Assembly: GCA_946803715.1 (NCBI GenBank) | Contig: CAMPET010000184.1 | Coordinates: 81,209-145,208, forward strand | Reading direction: 5' to 3' | Length of the DNA: 64,000 bases | Source of the DNA: Beroe ovata | Taxonomy: Eukaryota; Ctenophora; Nuda; Beroida; Beroidae | Shown: positions 1 through 11,100 of the stretch, one piece after another | How positions within the stretch are numbered: position 1 is the first letter of the stretch | Layout: each line of letters opens with the position of its first letter | Position numbers and translations under genes: made by a program | Notes under the pieces: generated by a model | Databases searched by the model: none | What the model was told of the DNA's origin: nothing | What the model saw: only the letters and a program-made list of their open reading frames with translations

Positions 1-897
1 GACGTCCAGTCCATGTAGCTTTGCCATGTTATATAGCTGATCACGATATTGGATAATTTAATTGTGCCGAGCTTGAAATCATGAGTTTCACAACTCAGTT
101 TATTACACACACACACACACACACACACAGCTAGTGCACGACAGGGATCTTTGCGGTTATGTTTGTGTCCAAGGCCCTGCCAAAGGAATGTTTCGTATGG
201 CAGTGGAATTTCGCTTGTACGTTTCCATCTAATCATGGTATCTTTTTATATCCTAAATTTTTCTGTTGAATTTTCTATTTTGCTTTTGGGAATGCATGGC
301 AACTTTACGAGGCAAGCTAGTGATTCAATCAGAGAGTGATTCAATCAGCAATAATATGCTGATGATCACGTCGACAACATATTATTGTTATTCTTGGCTC
401 GAATAATTAGTTACTTGAATAATTATTCGGATTCCAGTTTTTTGCCGTATTGTGATCTATTTCATCATATCCGAACCCATGGTCTTGCATTTTGAATCGC
501 ATAATATCACCTCATTATGCCACACTGCAGCGACACTCAATGCACTAACACACTCCGCACACTGTAGCATTATGACACTTTGCAGCGGCACAAACTACGA
601 AGCAGCCTTAAACGCCACCACGAATACACACTAAGCCACAAAACACACACTTTGTTTTGACTTCAAAACCATAGCTCACAGTTACGCTTTAGTAAAACGC
701 AAACTGTGAACATTCTCAAGTAAAATACGCGAGCATAGATTTTATAGGCTCGCAGATGTTTTTCAATTAGTTTAAATATTCGCAGCTTATAGGCTACAAT
801 AATAAGTAGGTAGTTCATTTCATCTCTTATAAATCCTATAATTTCAACTCGGTAATTATTCTATTTATTAAGTCAAATTAGTGTTATTGCCTAAGTT
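1..897. other. upstream intergenic DNA
   Basis: No gene is visible. The stretch is AT-rich and carries an (AC)n microsatellite at about 107-129. A TATAAA-like word lies near 828, about 65 bp before the first ATG of the next gene; that may be chance in such AT-rich DNA. Confidence 0.5.
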
Positions 898-2437
898 ATG
901 ACTCCTGCCAAAATCGTTGCATCATTGTTGGACTCAATGGACCTAAATGAGTGTAAGACGGAAGATCAGATCAAAGATATAATGTAGGTGAAGGCAACAA
1001 TTTGATTTCATGACGATATCAATATGTCTTGCTTTCAAATTTGAATTTTTGTCTGGGAAAATTTCTCTCGAATAGCTATGTACTGACGACTGGCAAAAAT
1101 TTCTCCTATATCATCTATATGCTGTAAAGTATGCTGTATAGTATGTTTTCAGTCGGAAAAGATCTATACCATCTTTAGACAAATCAAAGAGACCCAGTAC
1201 ATTGGAGGAAATTCGTCGCTCAATCCTACTTCTGGACAGCGTTGTGAGTCATGACAAGTCGAGGTGAGGAATTTGCCGATAGCAAAGAGTAATTCACTAT
1301 CCCAGTCGTAAATTATTTATGATTGTTTAATTGTTAATAATTACCAAAAAATTATCAATAATTACAATATTTAGTGGAGATAGCGCGCATATTGAGGACC
1401 AAAGGCATTGTCAAGTGGAAGATAGACATGAAGTTAGCCTGGTAAGTCTTCAGGTTCAATGACAGTTCAACTTCATATTCATCCAAAAATATCCAAAATA
1501 TTTCATATTCATCCGAAAGTATCTGCCATTGTTCTCTATAATAATTTCAGCCACCTTATTAAACTTTACTCAGTACTCACGCCCCCTTACCCATGGTTAC
1601 CCCGGCCCCTCCCTCTAACCCATACCCCGACACCAATATATATTAGCCTAATATTTCCACCTTTATACCTATCATTATAAGGTGGAAATCAGGGATCCTA
1701 TCTTACCTTATCGGAGAAGTAGCAGCTGTCGAGCCCCCATGCGGGCACTCTCCCTGTTCACCAGACTGAGAAACTGCTCGAGAAGGAGGAGAGAAGGACA
1801 CCAGTCAGATGAGGAGAAGGCAAAAATCTCCAGGTCTCTCAACCGTGATCAGTTGTCCCCTGATGCGTACTCTGATGTGGGTGAGGGAGGTGATAAGATG
1901 GAGATTCCAATATTTGGTGAACAGAGAACTAATAGAGGGGAATATTTCGGGGAAGTCGACAGTTTTTGGATGTATAACACTGGAAAAAGTTTGGATCAAG
2001 CATCATTACCTGAGCAAGATCTTACAATTACATCACATGATAATGAGACGTCAGATGATAATGAGCTGGAGTCATCAGATATTGAGCATGAGATATCACT
2101 TCGGGATCCCACATCAATTATTGGGGATGACATCCATTGTGGTTGTACTTGTAGTGATCACAGCGATAGTCGTAGTGAGAGGAGGTGTTGTCAAGGTGGA
2201 GAATACAGTGATCATTCGTCAGACATAATGGAGCCATGCCTAGGTATGAGTGAAATGTGTTAGAAATAGAATACTTTTTTTTGTGAAATTTAGGATATAT
2301 TTGAAAATTAACCGTGTGATTTTCACAAAAAATATAATATACATCTTTTAATTTTCTCTTCAGATTCAGAGTTGGCTATTGGACAGAATATGATGATAGT
2401 TGTGCCCACTAGAGATACAGATCCCGAGAATTATTGA
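898..2437 (+). CDS. unrecognised acidic Ser/Asp-rich protein, 5 exons, 299 aa
   Basis: I do not recognise this protein. Five exons join in phase: 898-983, 1153-1263, 1375-1441, 1682-2243 and 2364-2437, each flanked by GT and AG, ending in TGA. The start is the first ATG of exon 1 (protein begins MTPAKIVASLLDSMDL). Residues 1-60 look helical and may pack as a small domain. Around residues 88-115 is a basic patch (RRSSSCRAPMRAL, RNCSRRRREG). The centre is acidic and Ser/Asp-rich (HDNETSDDNELESSD), followed by a Cys/His/Ser cluster (CGCTCSDHSDSRSERRCC) and a short tail (VVPTRDTDPENY). There is no signal peptide or membrane segment, so a soluble, largely disordered protein is inferred. AATAAA signals follow at 2589 and 2628. 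The gene is convergent with the TRPM2-like gene. Donor choice at exon 1 (AT|gtaggt) is the least certain join, because reading through would give a stop. Confidence 0.6.
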
Positions 2438-3152
2438 CTCAGAATTGTATTGTGACACTAGCGGATCGATTTGAATTTTATGCAAAGTTGTAACATTTCC
2501 TATTTAAGCATGTCAGGTAAATTTTGAACGAACCAAGAAGTATCTGAGATCATTATATTGTTTCTAAAACTTAATAAGCATGCATCAAAATAAATAAAAA
2601 GCCGTCTTGAAAATATAAATAAGATTGAATAAACTTACATTGAGTTTCCATCAAATAAGAATAGGCTTATCAAAAATAAAAACAGCTAATTTCATAACTT
2701 AAATTTAACAGTTTAATAGTTATTAAACAACAAACTTACACTTACTACAGTTGAAACTTGAGGATTTAACTTGGCGAATGAAAAATAATGTTATTAAGTT
2801 TCTTAGAACACCTTCAGTTTCATTTTTCAGATTCTAACCAATGCGAGTCGCTGATTTAATAGTCAATTAAATGCCAATTAAAATACATTTTCTGTTAAAT
2901 TGAGATCATAAGATGACGGTTTTATCATCCTAGACACCATTATAGTCTTAACATATTTCAATTAGCCATTGAAAGTCACCCCAAGATCAGAAGTGGCAAA
3001 CTGGCGGCATTTTCCCACCATCGAACCATCATAGCCACTCTCCAGCTCCAATTAATAAAAGTATTCTCTTCCACTCATATAAACTTGAAAGCGAACCATT
3101 TCCTATATCACCAGAAAGTAGAAAGTGATCCATGATTTCTCCAATAATTGTG
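2438..3152. other. convergent intergenic spacer
   Basis: This spacer lies between the tail of the 898-2437 gene and the tail of the TRPM2-like gene. It holds two AATAAA hexamers on the + strand (2589 and 2628) that fit the upstream gene. No other gene or repeat is evident. Confidence 0.5.
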
Positions 3153-5144
3153 TCATGAAACCACCGGGAGATGTTTCTTGGCCGAGGTTGAGAAGGGGTT
3201 GTACGCATGTCTGTGGAAACACACCTTCTCCAGTATCCACTCGTGATTACCGTACAGATCGAGATTCCTGGGTAGTCAAGTCGTGTATGATAACCACGTG
3301 ATTTTCTTGTGTCGCTTAGCAACAGTAACGCAAATTTTACTACGTAAAAGAACTCACGCGTGACCCACCACGCGCGTTATCCACGCACATATATAAATAC
3401 CTGTCGAGAGTAATCCACTCCACACTCAGCACTTCTCCCCCGACGTCGCTCGCTCGCAGGGGAAATCGTGAGAAGGATGATCCGAGACTGTCGTGGTAGT
3501 TGATGGCATGGGACTCTATCCAGGCGTTGTCTGTGTTCTGTGGATCATCCACATAGCCTCGGTACACCTGATGTAGGTATATAGTGGGTTTGTAGTGAGG
3601 GAAGTGACTCATTGACTCGCTAGAAGATAAATATTTTCGACCACAGATAAAGAAAGAAGTTCCTGAATTAAATCAAATAGTATATCGTCTTGCCCAAGCC
3701 ATGGAATAGTCTTGTGGCTCAAAATTTTCAACTCCTCACGTCAAAAACAAAGCAATGAAAGTTGGATCAGCAGTCAATCATCCCCCGCAATAATCATCCC
3801 CCGCACATAATATCCCCGCACATGACACACTCACCGCAATGCCCAGGGACAAGTGCTCGTGCATCATTTCCTTGATATGGTCCATCTCCTGCTCGCCCAT
3901 CCCTATCGACCCCAGAGCGTCCTCCCCCAGCTCTCTCCTCAGCGCTGCCGTCAACTTCTCCCCGTGACGAATAGGACCCTGGGATGGGGATTCTATAGTA
4001 TTAGTTGGCTACAATTATCTGGAGCCTCCAGACTAGAGGGACAACAATTGGAGTTGCTTCTATGTGGAGAAAGGGAAGGGGGTTACAGTTTTGAATTGCC
4101 CAGGATTCGAGTTCTGCATCTAGTGACCGATCTTTCTTTCGTGATTCTTTGAAAAGGTTTTAGTCGAAGGTGTCATAATAGAAGGATATGTGGAAGCGCT
4201 AAATCAGCGCTAGGTGTAAACTTCAATTTTCTAAATTCAATTCGCTTCTATAGCTTCAATTTGAATGATTTTAAATAGGTAATAAACTTACTCCAGGTAT
4301 GGCCCATTTCCTTGACTCCTTCAGAAATATCCCCACAAACTCGATAACCGGAAGTCCATCTATCGTGATCATCGTATCTCGGGAATCTCTTGCCCATCTT
4401 GTAACAATCGGTTCCGCTGTATGATTCGGTCCCCATCTGTTCAGCTTACCCCGTCCCTTCAAACCTGTCCTTCCCCTCGGATTGAGCGGAATTCCGTCCA
4501 CCAGCAGATATGTCCCACAGAAACTCCGTCTGTCCATCTTGTTCCCGTTTATGTCCACCTCCTTGTTGAATTCCCCGATAATTGCTGTCGGATCGGCCGG
4601 GTCCACGGCAAACTTGTCCGTGTTTTTGAGGATATCCATATCAGTAAAATCGGGAGGGTTGTACGGGAAGGCCATTTCCCACGGCACATTCCTATCCGAG
4701 ACAAGGAGACGTTCCACCCCGGTGGCCATGTACGGAGATTTCCGGGAGTCCTTGTGGACTGCGTGGTGTTTCAGGGGTTTTAGGGCGGGGTCAGGACGGT
4801 CTATGGGCGGACCACCGGTACGCGGCAAGGTGGTCTCCTGCATTTGTCGTATCAGCAACTGAAGTGCAAAAATATAGGTACTTTCTTACTACAACTTATA
4901 TTGACACAATTGGGCACTCCGATAAAAAAGAATTGTCTAAAGAGCTAGAAGTAGAAGCCTCGACTATAAGTGATTTGCTGGAAACTCTGATAAATATTCA
5001 ATTCCTGGCGTACCTTATCCTTGATGAATTTCAAGTTTCTCTTGACATCCCCATCTTCATCCTCCTCACACTTCTTAGCAACATACACCTCCCTGCCCTC
5101 CGATACCAGCATGTATAACTCGTAGTAGTCAATGTCAGGGGCAA
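3153..5144 (-). other. TRPM2: TRPM2-like gene: NUDT9-H domain exons 27-31
   Basis: Exons: 5144-5014, 4858-4292, 3978-3835, 3567-3401 and 3267-3153 (TGA). They encode a domain closely like the mitochondrial ADP-ribose pyrophosphatase NUDT9. Landmarks in order: RNVPWEMAFPYNPPDFTD, MDRRSFCGTYLLVDGIPLNP, GRTGLKGRGKLNRWGPNHT, WAIPG then the Nudix box, VYRGYVDDPQNTDNAWIE, and the end LYGNHEWILEK. The Nudix box (GX5EX7REUXEEXGU) is split across exons 28/29 and reads G-PIRHG-E-KLTAALR-RELGEDA: Gly, first Glu, Arg-Glu and the first Glu of the EE pair are kept; the second is Asp. Human TRPM2 has lost the REFGEE core (it reads RIL), so this domain is more likely to hydrolyse ADP-ribose than the human one. 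That is inference from residues only. Confidence 0.9.
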
Positions 5145-8100
5145 CTGAGGAGTGGCCGGGGATAAGTTCATTATAGGGGCAAACTTTGGCAAAGACTTGT
5201 TTAGGCAAAGCTCAAAAAAGTGGGAATTCTTTGCCAAAGTTTGCCTTACCCCCCCCCCCATTATATCAGTCCCGAAATTCGAAAAGAGTATGTCACTCAA
5301 ACAACAAGGAAGCAACACCAAATAAAGCAATATAATATCATGAAGAAACCTTTTTCTTTCTGTGCACATTGTTGAAGACACTGGTTGTTAAACTGACACT
5401 TCGTTACCACCCACCTTTAGAAATTATTGAAACGGGTTGATATTAGGGGCTTATTATTTGAAAAGGGAATTATTTGGTAGTATGCAATTCCATCCCCGCC
5501 CTTGGCAAAATCAAGATCTCTATCTTTCACCAACCTGAAAGCCATAATGACGTAGTAGATGAGTGAAAAGGGGTTTGGGAGTGGCTGTCGCTGCTTGAAC
5601 TCCGTTACCACAGCACACCACTGAACTTTCCAGATAGTGGATGCTTCCGATTCGATTGTTTCATATCTGAGAAGGATTGAGGCATATCAGCAGTAGTTTT
5701 GCTATTATAAATGCGTGACCTGTTATAGGGCGCGTGATCTACTGATGCTGCGTGAGCAGTAGCGCGTGATCTACTGATGCTGCGTGAGCAGTAGCGCGTG
5801 ATCTACTGATGCTGCGTGAGCAGTAGCGCGTGATCTACTGATGCTGCGTGAGCAGTAGCGCGTGATCTACTGATGCTGCGTGAGCAGTAGCGCGAGATCT
5901 ACTGATGCTGCGTGAGCAGTAGCGCGTGATCTACTGATGTCCCGTGAGCATTAGGGAGCGTGATCTACTGATGCTACGTTTGAGGCAATGGCAATCTCAT
6001 GAACTCACGTGTTTGAGGCGATGGCAATCTCATGAACTCACGTGTTTGAGAAGATGGCAATGAGAAGGTTGAGAAGGAGCACGTTCACCAGGATCAGATA
6101 GGAGAACATGAACACCTGGAGGACGTAGTAGTGGACGGCAACTACAGGCTCGCTGTCCACAAACTCCCTGAAATCGTCGCCACACCCGTCCGGCTTGGTA
6201 CAGTGACCTGTGGATGTATGATAATTGTTGGAAAGTGCACCTTCGACCCCATATTCCTTAGATAGAGAATAATGGTCCTGCAGAGGAGGGGAGTTCAGCG
6301 ATTCTAGGTCATTTGGCCTAACTGGACATTTGGCCTAACGCCTATAACTGCTGTTTAGGCCATTTGTCCAAGTAGGTCAAGAAACCGTTCTGCGGTCATT
6401 TGGCCTAATTTTAATTTTAACTTCCTACTTTTTCTGGTTTGTTACTGTGCCAACTTATGAGTACTGTAAGTATTGACTTGGGGATTATATACTTATAGCC
6501 GATAGTATTAGTACCACCGTTATGCAATCCGCGCAAGCTGAAGCAGTGTGATGCGACCCGATAAGTGGTGTCAAGCGAACTGTCGAAGGAGGGTGACCGT
6601 GACGTTGTGACAAGAACCGTGGCTGCGGGCGCTTGCCAGCGCCCTGATATCGGGAACACCCGACGTCGCGAGTTAGGTATTCGGGACATCATGCCCCGAA
6701 TGCCCAAGACCGCTAATATCCAACTAATTAGCGACAAGAGACAGCAATGGTGCATGGTATGTTCTGATTAGGCACTCAACGCGGAGGATCTGTGCACGGA
6801 GGATCGCTGTGTAGTAGACACACAGTGTGTACATATGGATCCATCACGTTGATAAGGGTGTTTTAGTGGGAGAAGTTTATAACAAGTATCTATAGACCAT
6901 GACCATATCTTTACACTATAAGTCTAACCATGACCCTTTATCTACTGTGCGCCGCTCTTCAGACACGACATTTGGAATCAGCTGATGTCTCCCTCATGCT
7001 TCTCCCTCGCTCCACCAACATGGCTGAACGGTGGCACAGGGGCTTCTACTCGATGCTGTTATGTTCCGATCCTACCCAGATCCTGTGGAAGTTAATCCAC
7101 TGCTTGAAGTTGAGGGCGGAGCAATCCCTCACAAGAGAGTTCTCCGAGAGTGCCATGGGCCCGAGCGGCAAAGTGGATCCGCTATGATGAGATCATAACC
7201 TTAATTAACACAGTTCACACCTACCATATCATTGATTAGGCCAATTGTCCAAAAGGACGAATGGCCTAAACAGCAACAGTATAGTAGAATGAAACTTGAA
7301 ATGAGTTTTAGGCCAAATGTCCAGTTAGGCCAAATGACCGCTAATTTTAGTACAGATTGTTAGGCCAAATGTCCAGTTAGGCCAAATGTCCAGTTAGGTC
7401 AAATGACCGACTACCAGTTCAGCTTCGACCCCATAATTTCAAGTGTCCATAAGAGGAGGGGAGGCTCTAGGAGAGGGTAGAAGAGTTGAGAACAAGATAG
7501 AATAGGGGAGAGAATAGGAGAGGAGAGAAGAGTTGAGAAGAAGATAGAATAGGGGAGAGAATAGGATCGGGGAGAATAGGAGATGGGAGAAGAGTTGAGA
7601 AGATAGGAGAGAGGAAAATAGGAGGGGAGAAGAGAGTACAAAATATAACCTGCAGAATTAGCTCATAATATACAAAATGCTTATATATGAGGTGGAGCTA
7701 AAACCTACCTTCCACCACGTTAGCCTGCATATCCTCGAGCCCAATCTCGCCGAATATGTTGACCAGGGGAAGCAGGACCACGTTGTAGATACGGTACCCG
7801 GAGATTTCCTCATTGGGTGCTTGCAGTGCCTGAGCAGAGAGAGACGGGGAGATGTTGGAGTGATGTTATGGTGATGATAGGTGATGACAAGGATATTGAT
7901 ATCGGTAAAAGTAGTGTCAAATAGATCAACACGCTGAATTCGGCCACGCATGAAATGACTAGGAGGAAATAAGGAGTGATACGTATCCCACAGCTCTATT
8001 ACACCTACGTCCTACCTGTGATGCTATTCCGTAGGTGAGGAGGAAAATGAGCATGAGGAAGAGAAAGAAACAGAGATCGACCATCATCTTTCCGATCATG

Positions 8101-11100
8101 ATGACCTTCGGACCGAGATTCATGCTCACCTCTAACACCTGGAATTATTGTTGGGGAATGGGGTTAGCACTCTACTGACCAACACTCTGTCAGGCAACAC
8201 TCTCCACAGGCAAACCCCCTCTCGATCCCCACTGACCCCCCGGAAAATCAGATCGATCAGTACCAACTAACTCAATTTTGCCCCTAGAGTCAAAATACCC
8301 AAATTTGAGTCAAAATACTCAAATTTTGAGTCAAGATACTCAATACCCAAATTAACGCTAACCTGAATAACCCGAGTGGCGAGTAACGTGAAGGCAATCA
8401 CATTGGTGAGGTGGTAGTAGTTCCGTAACGTCATATCCCCCGAGACTGGGACTTCATCAGCCCGGTCTGCAAACAGCTGCGAAATAGTGTGTGTGTGTGT
8501 GTGTGTGTGTNCCAGAGTTTCAAGAATTATGTTATTAAGGTATGCAACATTTGACTGATTCAGCATCCAGATTGTGGCACGCTGTGTCATAGTACTATGC
8601 AACATAGAGCACAATAGAGCACAATACAACAGAGTACAATACAACATGGAGTACAATTAAATATAACATTGAGTAATTCTCGACATATTACACACTTAAC
8701 ATATACACTTATCATCGGATCAGACTCATCAGAACACATCCTGCATGTTGGGTGCTACTGCACTACTACATCACGTGACCGGAATACAATACAAGGTTCA
8801 AGGGTCCCAAATTGGCACTGAAGATTGGTTTATACCATGAAACATTATGTTTGCCCACTTTCATTCGTTGTTTGACATTGATCTAACATAGAGTACAAAT
8901 ACAATACAACATACAACTCATGACTATGGTAGATCAGAAGGTATGACTATCATGACTATCAGAAGTATGGTGTGTCAGAAGGGTCAAATTATGTTTTTCA
9001 AATTCAGAAAAAATTCCGTTCTGATCAACCATAGTAGTGCCCTTATGTATTGCCCTAATGAAGAGCCCCAATGCAGTGCCCTTATCACTGATGTAGTGCT
9101 CTTAAGTAGTGCCCTATTGAAGTGCCCCAATGTAGTGCCCGAATGCAGTGCCCTTATCACTGATGTAGTGCCCTGACGTAGTGCCCTAACATAGTGCCCT
9201 AACATAGTGCACTAATATAGTGCCTTATGTACAGCTGGTGTAGTGCCCTGAGTGCCCTAATGTAGTGCCCTATTGAAGTGTCCCAATGTAGTTCCTTTGC
9301 ACTAATTTAGTGCACCAATGTAGTGTCCTGTGCACTGATGTAGTACCCTGGCCTGAGTGCCCTTACGTAGTGCCCTGAGTGCCCTTACGTAGTGCCCTGA
9401 GTGCCCCAACGTAGTGCCCTGTGCCCTGAGTGCCCTAAAACGTCACAAGGTTGTCTCTATATTTAGCAAGTATACTATTCATAAACATCGTCAAACTGAA
9501 AGACTGGTATTGGAACAGTATTGCAACATTGCAACAGTGTCATGACCAAACTGTGATCAGCGCAGAGAGCTTCTGCTCTACCAGTACCATCAATTGTGAA
9601 ATTGATGAAGAGGCAAAATAAATTATTGTTTTTTTCTTACATTGAACAAAGTTAATCTCAGTTCCTCCATATTTGCAGGACGTGTTGGAACCCCGCAACC
9701 AGTTTAAATGTACGTCCTCTGCACTTCACATGGGTATACATCTGATCAAGAAATAGTGAACTAAGAGACTGTCATATACAAGAAATGTTCATATTACCGC
9801 CCCTGGCGCCGTATTGTCTGTTACAGAGTTCACTACGGAGGATGGCTGTGACAGCCCCTCATTCGTCGATTGAATCCTCACTGCCATACGACCTACATTG
9901 GGTGTTTTCGCCGCGAACCGGCGAATATTTTCCTTGATACTCTCCTTTTCGGACTCCGTATCCACACTCTTATCAAAGAGCATCGCTAGTTTGGGGAAGA
10001 AGATACACAGGAGGAAGGAAGTGGAGGTCACTAACATGACCACAGACCGCAGGAATGATTTTATCTGTGGAGGGGAGAGGGTGTACCCACCCAGAAACAT
10101 GGCTGAGCACACAGAAACTATGAACGTAGCCGCGAATATGTTTAGTGTTTCCCGGAAGTTGTGCGGGAAGTTTTTCATCTTAAACGCCAGGGTAAGGGTG
10201 AGGAGGAACGCGCTGGCTGGGATCAGTGAGGGCACGATGATGTACGTGAGATCAGGACAGTCACACAGCAAATCAAACGGCTCGTGAGGTCCTGGCTGGG
10301 ACTTGGAATAGCGCCAACTTGGACCACCGCTCCGCACACAGTCCAGTGATATGATGGTGGCGTTTATTAGGAACGAGATTACGTTAACCGCTACATGTCC
10401 ACGTGTAGTGAGCATTATCCCAAACTTCGGTGGTCCGAATCGTTGTGCGCCACTGAAAATCCCGTAGATTTTGAAACACTTGAAACAGAGGTTTACCGTT
10501 ATGAGGGTTGCAAAAAGGTTATAGGTAAAGTATTCGGCAATGCAGGATGCAGGCGTAGGTTTCATTAGGGGGAGAACGCTGCTGGGGAATGAGATTAGAA
10601 GACTGACCAGGACCATCACCATGTACCCCAGATCAGACGCTTTGACCAGTGGTCGTGCTCGATTCATGATAATCACAACAGCAACTCCGATCGTGATTAG
10701 CGTGCCCAGCGACGCAAAGAAAGTTCCGGAAATGAAGAACTGGGAGTTCACATCAATGAATATCTCCTCCGCCGAGACACACATGGTCCTGTTCTCAGTG
10801 GAAGTGTGCGTGAAGTCGCACTCCGTGCATGTTATCTCGTTAATCTCGGTGGAGAAGTAGTTTTCGGGACATGGAGTGCACACCCAGCAACACGGCAGAT
10901 GCTTGATGTTTTCCCCGTATTGAGTGTAACTACCGGGCAGGCAGTCGGGCGAGCAGGTGGTCCGGAAAACAGAGATTTTTTCCAGGAGATCCGGGTTGGA
11001 AATCTCGATACGGTCCGGGAATAGTTCACCCAGATGATCATACGAGCCAGTGGAACTTTGGTAGACCATAGCTGAGTACCCGGCAGCGATGGTTTTGTTT

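Noticed and set aside
4421-4862. Two plus-strand open frames of 120 and 126 codons
   Set aside because: They are antisense shadows of the NUDT9-H exon 4858-4292.
5730-5985. CRISPR-like array
   Set aside because: Units are directly adjacent 32-bp copies with no unique spacers, in an animal intron; it is a minisatellite.
8943-9205. Open frames on both strands with repeated CSALITDVV / GTTSVIRALH words
   Set aside because: They are translations of the agtgccct satellite, which lacks stops; no start context or splice sites.
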